Shown here: in pieces, positions 1-17,699 of the stretch | How positions within the stretch are numbered: position 1 is the first letter of the stretch | How the letters are laid out: every line of letters starts with the position of its first letter | Assembly: GCF_000150275.1 (NCBI RefSeq) | Contig: NW_002060949.1 | Span: forward strand, 2,477,836 to 2,541,835 | Source: Trichoplax adhaerens | Taxonomy: Eukaryota > Placozoa > Uniplacotomia > Trichoplacea > Trichoplacidae | Direction: 5' to 3' | Length of the DNA stretch: 64,000 bases | Notes under the pieces: generated by a model | What the model was told of the DNA's origin: nothing | Databases searched by the model: none | Seen by the model: the letters and a program-made list of their open reading frames with translations, nothing else | Position numbers and translations under genes: made by a program

Positions 1-254
1 AACATCATACAAATCTCATTTCATCATGAAATAGAATAAATTTTGCATATTACCATTCTAGCCAAACAAAATTTAATTTTACAATTACTATGTCATACTG
101 CGTAATTATAGATTTGCATAAGAGTATGCTACTCCTTATAAAGAAAACTTTGATTTAGTGTAGAAGTCTATAACAGTTGCAGTTACATCTTTCCTAATTT
201 CCCGTTTAACATGAAGTCAATTCGATAAAAATAACTTAAGATTCAAGATAAAAT

Positions 255-6432
<6,178 letters not shown>

Positions 6433-7582
6433 GGTGGTTGAATTTAGTATCTTTCACTTCACAGTATCAATTTCGAATTCACTTTTGCTGCCAGAACTAG
6501 ATTTCAACTTGTACCTAACAGGCCAAAGGCAAAAGTGGTTTTGCTTGACTACACTGGAGTATTTTACGGACTGTTTAGGTAGAGTACTGTACAGTACAGT
6601 GATAAGAGTTTAGAACTGGCTCACACCGTAGTGTTGGGCAACAACCGGCTAGAGGATTCGGCGATTTTGGGTGTAGAGTACTGTAGACTACAGTGTCTTT
6701 AAGCGCACCGTGAGCATGTGTAGTCGTGACATGTAGCGTCTGCGCTTGTGCGAGAATCTGTTTCCAACGTATTTTACGGATTGTGGAGGTAGAGTACAAC
6801 ACAGTGTACAGTGATAAGAGTTTAGTATGTACTGTACACTGTACACTGTTAGGCAACAACCGGCTAGAGGATTCGGTGATTTTGGGTGAACAGTACACAT
6901 TACTGTACTGTACTGTATGTACAGTACACTACTGTATTCGTGAAACGACATGCAGTATACTGTACGGTACTGTACTGTACAGTACATTGGAAAAATTCTT
7001 TCACTTTTCTCCTGCAGACCTATACGGTACGATATGAGCCAGTTCTCTTTAGAGTGCTATTGGGCAAAATTAATTGTAGCAAAGCTGCAAAATTTGCCTA
7101 CAATTCTATACATAGTTATTCAGCTTTATATTCGTATAATTTTATCACATTTCTATTCACTCTCGTGATTTTAGGGCACCTTAAAGTACTCTGATTCGAA
7201 CTGGTTCACACTGCAGTACACAGTACAGTCCGTACAGTACAATCACTACAGTATCACAATTGTACTGTACACTGTACAGTACACTACTGTGCCTTTTACG
7301 CGCACCGTGAGCATGTGTAGTCGCGACATGTAGCGTCTGCGCTTGTGCAAAAATCTGTTTCCAACGTAAGAGCGTGACTTCACATTCTATTGTAATGAAT
7401 TAAATTTACAGTTAATTCCATTTCAATAGGTAGCACAGGATCTTGGCGGCCTTCTATGGAAATTAATAAGAATTTAAATTTTGATTTTGCTTTTACCCTA
7501 CGGCCTACCAAAGTAGCTACCTTACTGTATTTATTTTTGAAGAGCTTGTCTCAATTAGACGTATTCTTGAGCTGCTAACAAT
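6433..7582. repeat. Spacer between divergent genes, with a duplicated block and GTAC-rich repeats
   Basis: This is the shared upstream region of CARM1 (-) and the NKAPD1-like gene (+). A block starting ATTTTACGGA and ending in CCAACGT at about 6560-6770 recurs from about 6770 to 7367, where it is expanded by extra TACTGTACAGTA sequence. Matching sub-blocks are 6601-6672 with 6813-6888 (GGCTAGAGGATTCGG core) and 6703-6771 with 7300-7368 (GCACCGTGAGCATGTGTAGT core). The many ORFs here are rich in Tyr, Thr, Val, Cys and Leu because they read through TAC/GTA/CTG repeats, and they are not genes. Promoters for both flanking genes presumably lie here, but I see no specific core element. Confidence 0.8.
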
Positions 7583-9105
7583 ATGGCCGATCAACCATCC
7601 AGTAGCAGCAGCAATATTTTGAAAGTCAGCGTGAATAAGTCACTGTTTAAGAATGTCATCAAGCATACTGAAGCTCATAACAAGGTTAGACGGATTGTGG
7701 ATTGCTCATATGCTATAGCTTCAGGATAAATCTATTCGAATTCATCCCTATCCCATTAATATGACAAAATTAAAATTCACTACAGTTGGTAGTAAGAACA
7801 ATTAAGCTCGCTGCTATGCCATGGCGTAAAATCTGATGTAGACCTAATGTACTCGTACAGCACAGTATTTACCTAGCGTGTCTGCAAAATTGAGCAATGC
7901 AGATAAGGGAGTACCTACTGGATTGTGGTAATGCTGTGACGATTCCTATTTTACTGTTTCTATGTACTATGCGATCCATTATCTTGCTAGCTTGCATTTT
8001 ACAATAAGTATCTTTCTTAACCTCTTGACGAAAGTAATTATTAATTAAGATTATGTTGCTGCAATAGTATGTGTCTTGTAAAGTAATGATACTGTCATGG
8101 AAAGAAAACAGTACGTATATGGAATAGACGAGTATGGACGTGTATCACAAAATTTTTACTGTAGTAACTGCTACCTACGCTCATGCTTACTAAAATTAAT
8201 TTACCTACATTGCATTGCTTTCTTGCAGGTCCAAGAAGTAAATGAAATGTGGCGGCAGCACAAGGTTAGCAGTAAAGTAAAATCGAAGGATAGCACTAAG
8301 CGGAAAAGGTAAGAATTCGATTTCAATTTGCAATCACAACACTAGATTGATAGTGCAACGCGGGTCTATTGTATATGTACATTTTATCTTACCCACTCTG
8401 TTAGAATAGGCAATACAATATTGTGTTTATACGAGTAGATGAATAACTCTTGCATAGCGACACTTAGAATTGAGTGTTTGCTCTAAAATAGGAGTAAATT
8501 ATACGAAACTTTTAACAGGGATTCAGAACGTCCAAAGAGGAGCAAAATAGCTAAGCCTGAAAGTACGTATTGGACAAAGCAGTTACTCAATGTTGAAGAA
8601 GCAGATCCTGACAGGTAAATCGTTCACTTTTTGTTGCGATAAAAAGACTATCGACGGTACCGTATTAATCAAACATACATAGACTGTTTTATCTGTCCAA
8701 TTGACTGTAACGAAGTTGCACAATCACAAGTCATTAGATTTGTAACATATTTTAGTTCATTAATTCATCAGGTGGGGTCATGCCGGATATAAGGAGTTAT
8801 ATCCTGAAGAATTTACTCCTTCTCCGATATCGCTTACATCCAGCAGTAGTATAGACAGCAGTGTTGACAACAGAAAGAGAAAGAAAACAAGTAACGGGAA
8901 AAAAAAGTATAGCAACCATATATATATATATATGTATATACTACATATATAAGTTTTATTCTTGCACAGGTAATGCCTGTCGTAAGATAGATACGCCTAT
9001 ACTAACTGCATTTGGGCCGTATTTGACTATAGAAAGTCCAAGAAAAAAAAGAAGAAAGAGTCTAAAAAAAGAAAAAAAAGAAACTATGATAGCCAGGAAA
9101 GATGA
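7583..9105 (+). CDS. NKAPD1: NKAPD1 (C11orf57)-like protein, 5 exons
   Basis: Homolog of NKAP domain-containing protein 1, whose molecular function is poorly known; the basic composition suggests a nuclear protein. Exons 7583-7684, 8229-8308, 8519-8614, 8772-8906, 9033-9105 are joined at in-phase GT..AG junctions and give about 161 residues, shorter than my memory of the human protein (about 290). Family signatures: NVIKHTEAHNKVQEVNEMW near the N-terminus, and DRWGHAGYKELYPEEF (split by intron 3), both nearly as in vertebrates. The protein ends in a Ser/Lys-rich and then Lys-only tail (KKKKKKESKKRKKRNYDS). The last junction is the least certain. I chose the acceptor at 9031-9032 because it keeps the Lys-rich frame open, while an acceptor just before the GTAATG at 8968 gives an immediate stop. 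The fourth intron holds an AT microsatellite. Divergent from CARM1. Confidence 0.88.
8920..8945. repeat. AT dinucleotide microsatellite in an NKAPD1 intron
   Basis: Run of alternating A and T within the fourth intron of the NKAPD1-like gene. Confidence 0.8.
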
Positions 9106-10256
9106 CATCAACATCAATCAGAAATAACAATATGCGTAGAAGACAGTGAATAATGTGAAATCAGCCTTAAATCCTGGCTATTACTGCAATGTATATATAT
9201 ATATATATGTGTATGTGTACTGTACATATGTATTACATGTTAATTAACATTGATTTGTAGTTTTGCTACTGTATCAAATCAAAGCAATTATGTATAATTA
9301 ATGAATGAAATACTGTACGCGCAGTATATGTATGTTCATCGTACTGTGGTATTACAAGGATTTTACTGTTATACAGTAAAAGGTATACCACATTTTAGGT
9401 ATGATAATTGTTATTGTGACTATTATGTGAATATGACAATAGCAAACTATACCTCAAACCGAAAATTGCAAAATAGTTATATAATTATTGAAACTGTAAG
9501 TCAAGATTCAACTTTTTTTATATGTAATATATTCTCGTATTACGAAGCACTAACATATTATCTACGGTAATAATCTACATCTTATTTAGTTAGTACTAAA
9601 TACAGTGTAAGTCTTAGAGATGATATGGCCATCGTTATCTTAAATAAATATTACTCGTATATTGATAGAATAGACGTAGATAGCCTTTTACCTTTAATGC
9701 TGGATGTTGGCACAAACTAAGCGGCCATCAAAAAGAAGCTGTAATTGGATTGACGAGATGTACTGTGTCTATGCAACTATTTTACGGTCCAAAGAATGCA
9801 GTATACGGGTGTAATAAATAGAGTTATTTATTATTGGAATGTGCTAATATAAAAGTTTCTTAATTATATTTATGGATCATGATTATGAGTTAGTGAATGG
9901 GTGGAAAATGTCAATGCAGAGAGCAGAAAAAGACCCTAACTAAAAATTCCTACACCTGATCGAACTGAAATATTACTTATTTACGGTGCATATACGTATA
10001 ATGTAACCATTTTGCATCAATTACTTTGTACACTATCAGTAGGGCAGCTTAATTAAACGAAGTATCCAAATTAATTTATGCCAAATGGCTAGGGCTAATA
10101 TACACTGTACATTGTACAGTATAGCAGCGGAAGGTCATGATGTAGTACGAGTACAGTATATACGAACGAAAGTGTGCAAAAATAAACTGTCGCGTCCTTT
10201 ACCTTCTCCTCTTCAGTAGCGCATAGAAAGGTAGGAGCAAAGCGATGAAAATGACT
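9106..10256. other. Intergenic, no gene seen
   Basis: AT-rich sequence 3' of the NKAPD1-like gene, including an AT/GT microsatellite at 9191-9214 and AATAAA-like words near 9640. The open frame at 9301-9570 is Tyr/Asn-rich, has no recognisable motif and lacks splice partners, so I do not call it a gene. Confidence 0.6.
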
Positions 10257-10855
10257 ACAGTTTATTTTACATCCATACTGGTTAGTTTTATAAAGGTGCA
10301 GTGCTAAATTACCTGCTACTAGGTAACTAGACTGTACACTAAGTACTTTATTATTCTTTTAACCCTTTATATCCATATTCCAGTGGTTTATGAGTATACT
10401 GTCATTAACAGATACAGGATGGTACAATGAATAGTAAGTACAAAAAACCCAGAAAAAGGACGACAGTTTATTGTACATCCATAACTGGTTAATTTTATAA
10501 AGGTGCAGTGCTAAATTACCTGCTACTAGGTAACTAGACTGTACACTAAGTACTTTATTATTCTTTTAACCCTTTATATCCATATTCCAGTGGTTTATGA
10601 GTATACTGTCATTAACAGGTACAGGATGGTACAATGAATAGTAAGTACAAAAAACCCAGAAAAAGGACGACAGTTTATTGTACATCCATAACTGGTTAAT
10701 TTTATAAAGGTGCAGTGCTAAATTACCTGCTACTAGGTAACTAGACTGTACACTAAGTACTTTATTATTCTTTTTTTAACCCTTTATATCCATATTACAG
10801 TAGTTTATGAGTATGCTGTCATTAACAGGTACAGGATGGTACAATGAATAGTAAG
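10257..10855. repeat. Tandem repeat, about 206-bp unit, nearly 3 copies
   Basis: Three head-to-tail copies begin with ACAGTTTATT at 10257, 10463 and 10670, so the period is 206-207 bp. The third copy is cut short at about 10855. Copies share blocks such as GCAGTGCTAAATTACCTGCT and ACAGGATGGTACAATGAATA with only scattered substitutions and a short T-run indel in copy 3, implying a recent expansion. No open frame runs through the units. It lies about 220 bp upstream of the glutaredoxin-DEP-DUF547 gene. Confidence 0.95.
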
Positions 10856-11072
10856 TACTGTTCTATTCTCCATAACGTAGTATAATTAATTCAATTTTGA
10901 TACATCGTCACTACATACTGTATCATCAACATCAGTATAAATTAATTAATAAATAAAAAAATGTTAATTACGGTTTCATACACTACTATCCTGTCTTGTA
11001 TACTGTATTGCAATATCTAGGCAACACAATGAGAACATTATGTGTTGGTAATATATCAATTAACTTAAATAG

Positions 11073-14000
11073 ATGCATTTATGCATATCATCATTGTCGT
11101 CATCAACTACTAGTTTACTGATGCCATCGCCGACTCTAGACTATTTAACATTAATAATATTTTCCTTGATAACAGCTTTTACACTATCGATTTTATGCTC
11201 AGTTTTGAATCGAAAAAAGAAGATGTATAACCTAACGAATATGAAAGGTCGTGTTACCATCTACTCTACCACTGGTTGCCCACATTGCAAGCATGCTAAA
11301 AGTGCCCTTAACGAGTTGGGAATTCCCTTTGTAGATGTTAACTTAGATAACTATCCGCAAGCAAGGAAAGAAATGGAAGAGAAAACCAATCGACGTACTG
11401 TACCTCAAATCTTTTTTAATAATATCCACGTCGGTGGTAACGATGAATTTTCTAAATTGGTGAGCAATCATTTAGCTAGATGCCCCTTACAGCCCTAGTA
11501 CAGTAGTAGGCGTAATATTGAGGCGATTTTCACATGCCTTTGCGCTTGTAAATGGTTCTCTTTTTAGACGATAGTCGTACAGCTTACGATTTGTACCACC
11601 ATGATTGAGCAAATTTATACCACATCACTATGATTTAGAAAATTGAAAATTTACTTTTTCTGAATAGTTAAATGCAATCGTTGTTGGAATTGTTTAAAAA
11701 AACTACTGTACCAGAGCCCTGCCATTGCTATATTTTCTTTGCCCTGACCTACCCTTGCCGAAGTGAACTGTACTGAATAAGAATCATTTAAAGTATCTAG
11801 TTACTGCTTACTCAGAGTAAAGTACAGCACAGTAGTTCTGGCCAACTTATGGCAGTAATCGCTATTTCTTTAGTGATACCATACTGTTGATAAATCTATA
11901 AAATCATACTGTATACTGTACTCGTAAAACAGACGTAAGCCAAAACTAAAATATATCAATGATTAATTACAAGTATCAGTACCCAGTAAATAGTAATTGG
12001 ATTGTTGATCATTCCTCAAAGACGTGTTGATGAAAACTACATTTTTAAATTGGTTCTATCGGTAGTCACTGCTCTTATTTGGTGTGCGTACATTTTTTTA
12101 CTGGCTCCAGCATGTCTTCAGATACGGTACAGTAAAAAAAGAGACTTCTAGGGTAAAATTCGGGACTGGAAGTAGCTCTTCAGTGCAATAAATGCAGTTG
12201 CGTATTCTTCCCAATATACACGTACAGTATATAAGTATATGATTATAAAACATGGATAGTGGTTTCGTTAGCAGAAATAGGCCAAATAGCTGCCTTGTAT
12301 CATAAGATGGCAATTTTAAAATATACGTTATTGTATTATACTATGCAGTATCTAACTGGCATACAGCAGGTAGCAATTTGCATAAAGAAAACAAATTTAT
12401 TTCAAAATGGTGGATTTCTCAATGCTTAATCGGTAATCGATGAGTCAGGCCAGCTATTTCGTCAATCATCTCTTGAAAGAATTTTAAGACTAGTAGTCCC
12501 TGATCTTGCAGTCCACATTTAGTTTAGTCTTACCGATCTTACGTATTCTACGATGTGGTATCGGAATGACAATCATCGTATTTCTTGACCTACGTATCAT
12601 TTTTTAATCAATAATATCTCAATCTGCAGTACTGTACACTACACCTCTTGCACTTGAAACTTGGATGCGAAGTTCCTTGGTATCAATTATTTATTTCATT
12701 TCTTGATAATCTGCCAATACTTAAAGATAATCTTGCTCGCATTAGTCAATACTGTCAACAGCATCTCATTAATTTTTCGAGGGTACTTATGGATGATAGT
12801 AAGAGTCTACTCGTATTAAATTGTATTATGTTCTAACTATGAGAAATCTATTTGATCTCTCTGCTTACACCCGGTAGATTACTAAAATACAGTACGTATA
12901 GTCAATTTGATTTTGATTAATTAATTCATGTACAGGAGAAAGACCGATTGCAAGAATTAGTGAATGAGGTAACAAATAATGAACCTCCCGCAGATGCTCC
13001 CCAAATACCGGATCCCTCGACTGCCGTACAAAGTAAGTTAACCTTAATGAGGAATTTCAGTTATTACAGCGTATAGTAAGTCTATTCTAGCTCTTAGGAG
13101 AAACAAATACGAGTATGCAGTTGACCTCAATTTTTTAAAGTATCATGATTTAGTTGCTGATTTTGCAAAATTTCTGCTCATGATGCTGCATGGATTTGTC
13201 GCTTGTGTAGTATCAAATGGCACTAAAACTGGTGGCTAATATTTACCCATATATCCTACAGTACTGTACATTGTATAATAAAGTACAGTATATGTTATAA
13301 CCATATTCCCGTATATTACATTAATCAAGAAGTTTTCATCCATTTTGGTTAATGAACATGAAAAATAATTGTATTGAAAATGGCTCATTAATAAATAAGT
13401 GAACCATGCATGACCGAATTCACTCTGCCTGTACTGTACTAAGTTAAAAGCGAGTGAGATATTCATGGCGATAATATTGCACTACTGCATATTACAAACA
13501 CTATAGGTGATGTACGGTTTTGTACACATAATCTGTCTGTAGAAGGTTGTACGCTCGAAAATAAAATACGCATTTACATAAGTAAAATCCAAAGAATATT
13601 CTCGTAACGGCGGAGGTAAAGACTAATATCGCTGACCTTGGCATGGATACTTTTAATTATAGGTGATGTCAGCAGTGACATAAAGTGTGAACCTGATGAA
13701 TATGCTGTTTTAGCGAAAGCCCTCCGCGAGAGTGGTCTTGTCTCAAATCACAGGAAAAATTTAAAGTGGCATAAAAAAACTATCATAGGTAGTGAGGCGA
13801 CGGAATGGCTAGCCAAACATAAGAATATAGGTAGTGTAAATACATCTTTACTATTATGATAAATTTCTGGCAATGACCCGCTGTCCCTATGTCATGGTTA
13901 GATTTCAGAAATCATGATAATATACAAAACTTATATGCTTAAAGTTAAACATTTTATTACCTACTAGATATTGATGAAGCCTTAAAGCTTGGACAAGAGT

Positions 14001-15470
14001 TAATTGATCGTTACTTCCTCCATCCCATTCACGGAGATAGAAAATTTGAAAATGGTAGTTCTTATTATAGATTCTTGGAAGATGATGACGATAAAGCTTT
14101 AAATATGGAATTTACTTCCGAGTGCGAGCCAAGATCAGGTTAGTTGCTTGTGATAATTCAATAAATTCGTTACTACACAAAAATTGATGACCATGTACTT
14201 TAATATGTATAGCTTCCGAAGTAGGAGAAGATTTAAGACGTCTAATTTTGAAAACATATAGCAAATATTTATCGAATGATGGCAAGGTAATACTATACTC
14301 AACACTGCTGATAGTACACTTGTACGTACATCCCGCAATATCCCGTCTAGAATTTACATACGGAATGCAATAATATACATTACTGAACTAAGACTATTAT
14401 ATTCTTTAGAAAATTGACTACAAAGGCATTGCAGAAAGCCAAGAATTTCAAGAATATAGACGAGCTGCTGCAGAATTGCAACGTGTTAACGTTGCAACTT
14501 TAAGTAAAGAAGAAAAGCTAGCATTCTTTATTAATATTTACAATGCTCTAATCGTACATGCTAATATTACCGTTGGCCCACCAGTAACAGTATGGCAACG
14601 TTATCGCGTACGTCTTCATTAACCTTTAATGACTTATGCAACCTGCTGCTTAATTGCCGTTAAATTTAAATATACTGTATTTCAGTACTTCAATACGGTC
14701 AGCTACAAGATTGGCGGTTATAATTACACGCTGAATGAAATCGAAAATGGCCTGCTGCGGGGTAACCGAAAAGCGGTGGGATCCTTTAGGAAACCATTCT
14801 CTAAAGATGATCCTCGTCTTCCAATAGCACTTACGGAGCTAGACTCGCGAGTACACTTTGCTCTCGTTTGCGGAGCCCGTAGTTGTCCCCCTGTCAAAAC
14901 TTATTCATCTAAGGTCATTACTATTAATGTAGCATAATTATGCTGCGTATTGACTTATGTATTGAATAGATCTTCTATCAAGAGGAGGTTCACAACTTGT
15001 ATGTGACGAAGTTTGGTTTTTAATATAACTCATACTAGTTTGGATCTATTGTGTTTAGGAGATTTATGAGCAGCTTCAATCCGCCGGTGAAGCATTTCTC
15101 GAAGGCGATGAAGCTTTACAAATTGGCGAAAAGGAAGTAAGTACAAGAGAAATTAAGTGTCTATTTGTAGTTAGCGCATTATTTCACCAATGGGTCATTA
15201 ATGGGGAAAAGTCAAACGTAGTAGTAGGTTATTTACCTGTCTGATGTTAACGACCAAAATGGGCTTTCTATTCTATTTTAGGTCAAAGTTAGTGAAATAT
15301 TCAAGTGGTATCGGGTTGATTTTGGTACTACAGATGAGCAGGTAATCCAACGGATATTTGAACATACGGGACCTGGTAGCAAACGCAACAAGTTACAGAC
15401 TCTACTTGAGAACAAATCTAGCGTAAAGCTTTCGTATCTCCCATACAATTGGGATCTAAATTCAAATTAA
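11073..15470 (+). CDS. Membrane-anchored glutaredoxin-DEP-DUF547 protein, 9 exons
   Basis: Exons 11073-11459, 12936-13032, 13663-13830, 13968-14138, 14213-14286, 14410-14607, 14686-14913, 15059-15136, 15282-15470 are all GT..AG and in phase, giving about 529 residues. Residues 24-46 form a hydrophobic segment followed by NRKKK, a likely signal anchor. Residues about 59-140 are a glutaredoxin with CPHC at 69-72, the TVPQIF cis-proline motif and GGNDEF. Residues about 165-260 resemble a DEP domain (EYAVLAKALRESGLV, ATEWLAKH, GSSYYRFLED). Residues about 300-470 are DUF547, with LAFFINIYNALIVH, VHFALVCGARSCPPV and SEIFKWYRVDFG. The protein could couple thiol-disulfide exchange to a membrane-linked DEP module, but its substrate is unknown. 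Translation could instead begin at Met51 or Met57, which would remove the anchor. Exon 1 ends at a GTGAGC donor inside a longer open frame that stops at 11498. Confidence 0.9.
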
Positions 15471-17024
15471 CTCTAATGCTTACCGCCCTTTTAATCAGGT
15501 TTATTTCATTAAATGTTTTTTGTACCTATACGACTTGATGTAATAATTTCAGAATGTAACCTAAAGGGAATCTCCGTATGTAAATTATTTTGACATACCG
15601 TGACTGATATCGAGTATCTACCTATATTCATGGAAGTAATTTAAGAGGATAGGCTTGCTTAACGGCTTGTGGATTCTATAGACATACAGTATCTGGAGTT
15701 GCGATAACTATACGAGTAGTATAGGTATAAATATTTTCGCTATAAATAAACGATAAATACGGTATATACAATTAATAAGCCTTGTTAGCGAAAATGACGT
15801 AATAATGTAGCTATTATTCTCCAAATTTGCATGTGCTATGAGTATTGACGGATTTTAGTATATTTATAGCATAAATTGGAGCAGTGTAGTCTGATAGAAT
15901 AGCGATAAAGCCCCTGTCTACGTTGGAGCGTGGCATCTAAAGCAGGACTACTAAATCTTAAATTTTCAGGATGAAATAGAATACTCCAGATTAATTTTTT
16001 ATAAGCTGTGCAGTAGTAAACCATCATCTGTATCAGTATAAATAGTATGGGTTGTGTAACTTAAATGCTTTTATTTGCTATGTCGTATCTTATAACATTG
16101 TTTTAATAAATGAACTATAGCTTAAGAATGGTGCTGAAATGCTATGGAGGTGTATACCGTAATTCGTATCTATCTTTACCGTTGGTGATTCAACTTTAGC
16201 AGAAGCCCTTGCACTTTTATTAGCAGCTAACAAAAGTTTTGGAATCTTAGTAATTCTTTAAATAAGGATCTAAAAAATTTTATTAATCCGTGATATATAC
16301 ATGGTAGATTATTCATATTAAGAATGGACTATCGCAGCCGTCAGCATTTAGTCAAGGGGAGTAAAGTTTTATGGCTTAGCATCTAGGTTTAGCCGTGGCT
16401 TAACGTGCCTTTCATAGAGTGACTGAGGTTTTAGCCATTAAAATGACTCTCCAAGACATCGAGGCTAAGTGTCTACAGAATACGTACTAGTTTTTGCTAT
16501 TTTCAATGCTTTTTAACGAGTCATTTAAGAGCTGGAAGCTAAAACGTTATCCATTTGAATGTTAAATATTTCTTATTTATTAATTAATAAGCAAGATGAT
16601 TGCAGTCATACAGTGAAATAACATAAAAAATTTTATGTACAGCATCATAATTAAAATGTTTACGTTAATACTCTGTATTTACTGTATGTACATTGTGAAA
16701 CAGCCATGATACGTATATAAACGCAGGTATGGTTGTCATAAGCGCATAAGGCATAACCGTCAAAATTAGATTTCTTCCTGGGTATATATTGTAAGAGTGG
16801 GGAGTTGAGGCATAGAGTTCATGCGTGAGTAAGTTTATATGTGTATGTTCCATTGAAATCTTTGATAAATATAGGTCCAATCTCTATAGATATATCGCTT
16901 AACTATTAGTAAGAAATTGTCATATGCCAATACGGTCTTTGCGAGCATAGCAACAGTGTATCATCAATGGCTATCTTCAGGGGTTTTCGCGTAGGACAGT
17001 TAAGATTGCACAATCGTATAAATT
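15471..17024. other. Intergenic between convergent genes, no gene seen
   Basis: AT-rich spacer between the 3' ends of the glutaredoxin-DEP-DUF547 gene (+) and the small membrane protein gene (-). An AATAAA near 15745 could serve the former. Open frames at 15836-16027 and 16665-16880 show no family motif. Confidence 0.6.
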
Positions 17025-17611
17025 TTAGGTTATATCAGCGTCACGATTTCTCTTTCTTTCTTTCAATTTGGCAAGCTCCTGTTCTAGGGCATCTATTATC
17101 TGCTTCTAAAATATTCAAAATCGATTGCTGTGAAATTCAAAATATGACTTATCCATATTTTCGGTATTTCAAGTGTGTACGAGTAATGATGTTAGGTAAA
17201 CAGTTAAAATAAATCGGTGCAGGAATGATACGTCCGTATACTCGTATCATGTTCAACGATTACCGATGTTATGAAATTAATGGAGCTGTCATTTCATTCA
17301 TAGTTCAAATACCTTTTCTTTAGTTTCGATGCGATACTGGAAGTAATAGCCCACAGCACCACCCAAAAATCCACCGATGCAAATTGCGAAGAAATTACCA
17401 GTTTTAGTGCCTGATGCTACGAGTTTCATGGCAATCAGGTGGTATTCAACAAGACTTTGTAAAAGCTGAAGGCAAGTGTACTATTGAGTTAATTTCCAAT
17501 TCGCAACAACTAATACACCAAGTGTACTTATCACTCTCAGTGAGTCGATATTCTAGTAGATGCATCGATATTGTACTTACCGTATTTAATGGAGACGTCA
17601 AAATTGGGAAT
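17025..17611 (-). CDS. Small single-pass membrane protein with C-terminal coiled coil (5' end not found)
   Basis: Three exons on the minus strand join in phase: 17581-17611, 17313-17416 and 17025-17105 (stop at 17025-17027). The first ends at a strong GTAAGT donor. The product has a short polar stretch, a glycine-rich hydrophobic segment (FFAICIGGFLGGAVGYYF, about 18 residues), then a charged amphipathic helix (IIDALEQELAKLKERKRNR) and a stop. This TM plus basic coiled-coil layout is common in small mitochondrial or ER assembly factors, but I do not recognise the family. The 5' exon with the ATG is missing. The first exon above is preceded by an in-frame TAG inside its acceptor, so an upstream exon must exist, perhaps inside or beyond the repeat array at 17.7-18.6 kb. 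The short frame beginning MADKISSNG at about 17.67 kb could not be joined by a proper donor. Confidence 0.55.
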
Positions 17612-17699
17612 CTATTATAGTGTAGCTAGAGATCCATTGCTGGAGATCTTGTCAGCCATAGAAAGTGCAGAGACGCCTTGGATCAATGAATAATATGGC

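Noticed and set aside
6575-7194. Several overlapping ORFs on both strands between CARM1 and NKAPD1
   Set aside because: Read-through of GTACTGTA repeats and of the duplicated block; no family resemblance.
8861-9127. Plus-strand frame with a Lys-rich end
   Set aside because: It is a different frame across the NKAPD1 intron and last exon; the Lys run is shared, but the spliced frame matches the family better.
12648-12836. Plus-strand frame inside an intron of the glutaredoxin-DEP-DUF547 gene
   Set aside because: No motif, and exon 1 joins exon 2 in frame without it.
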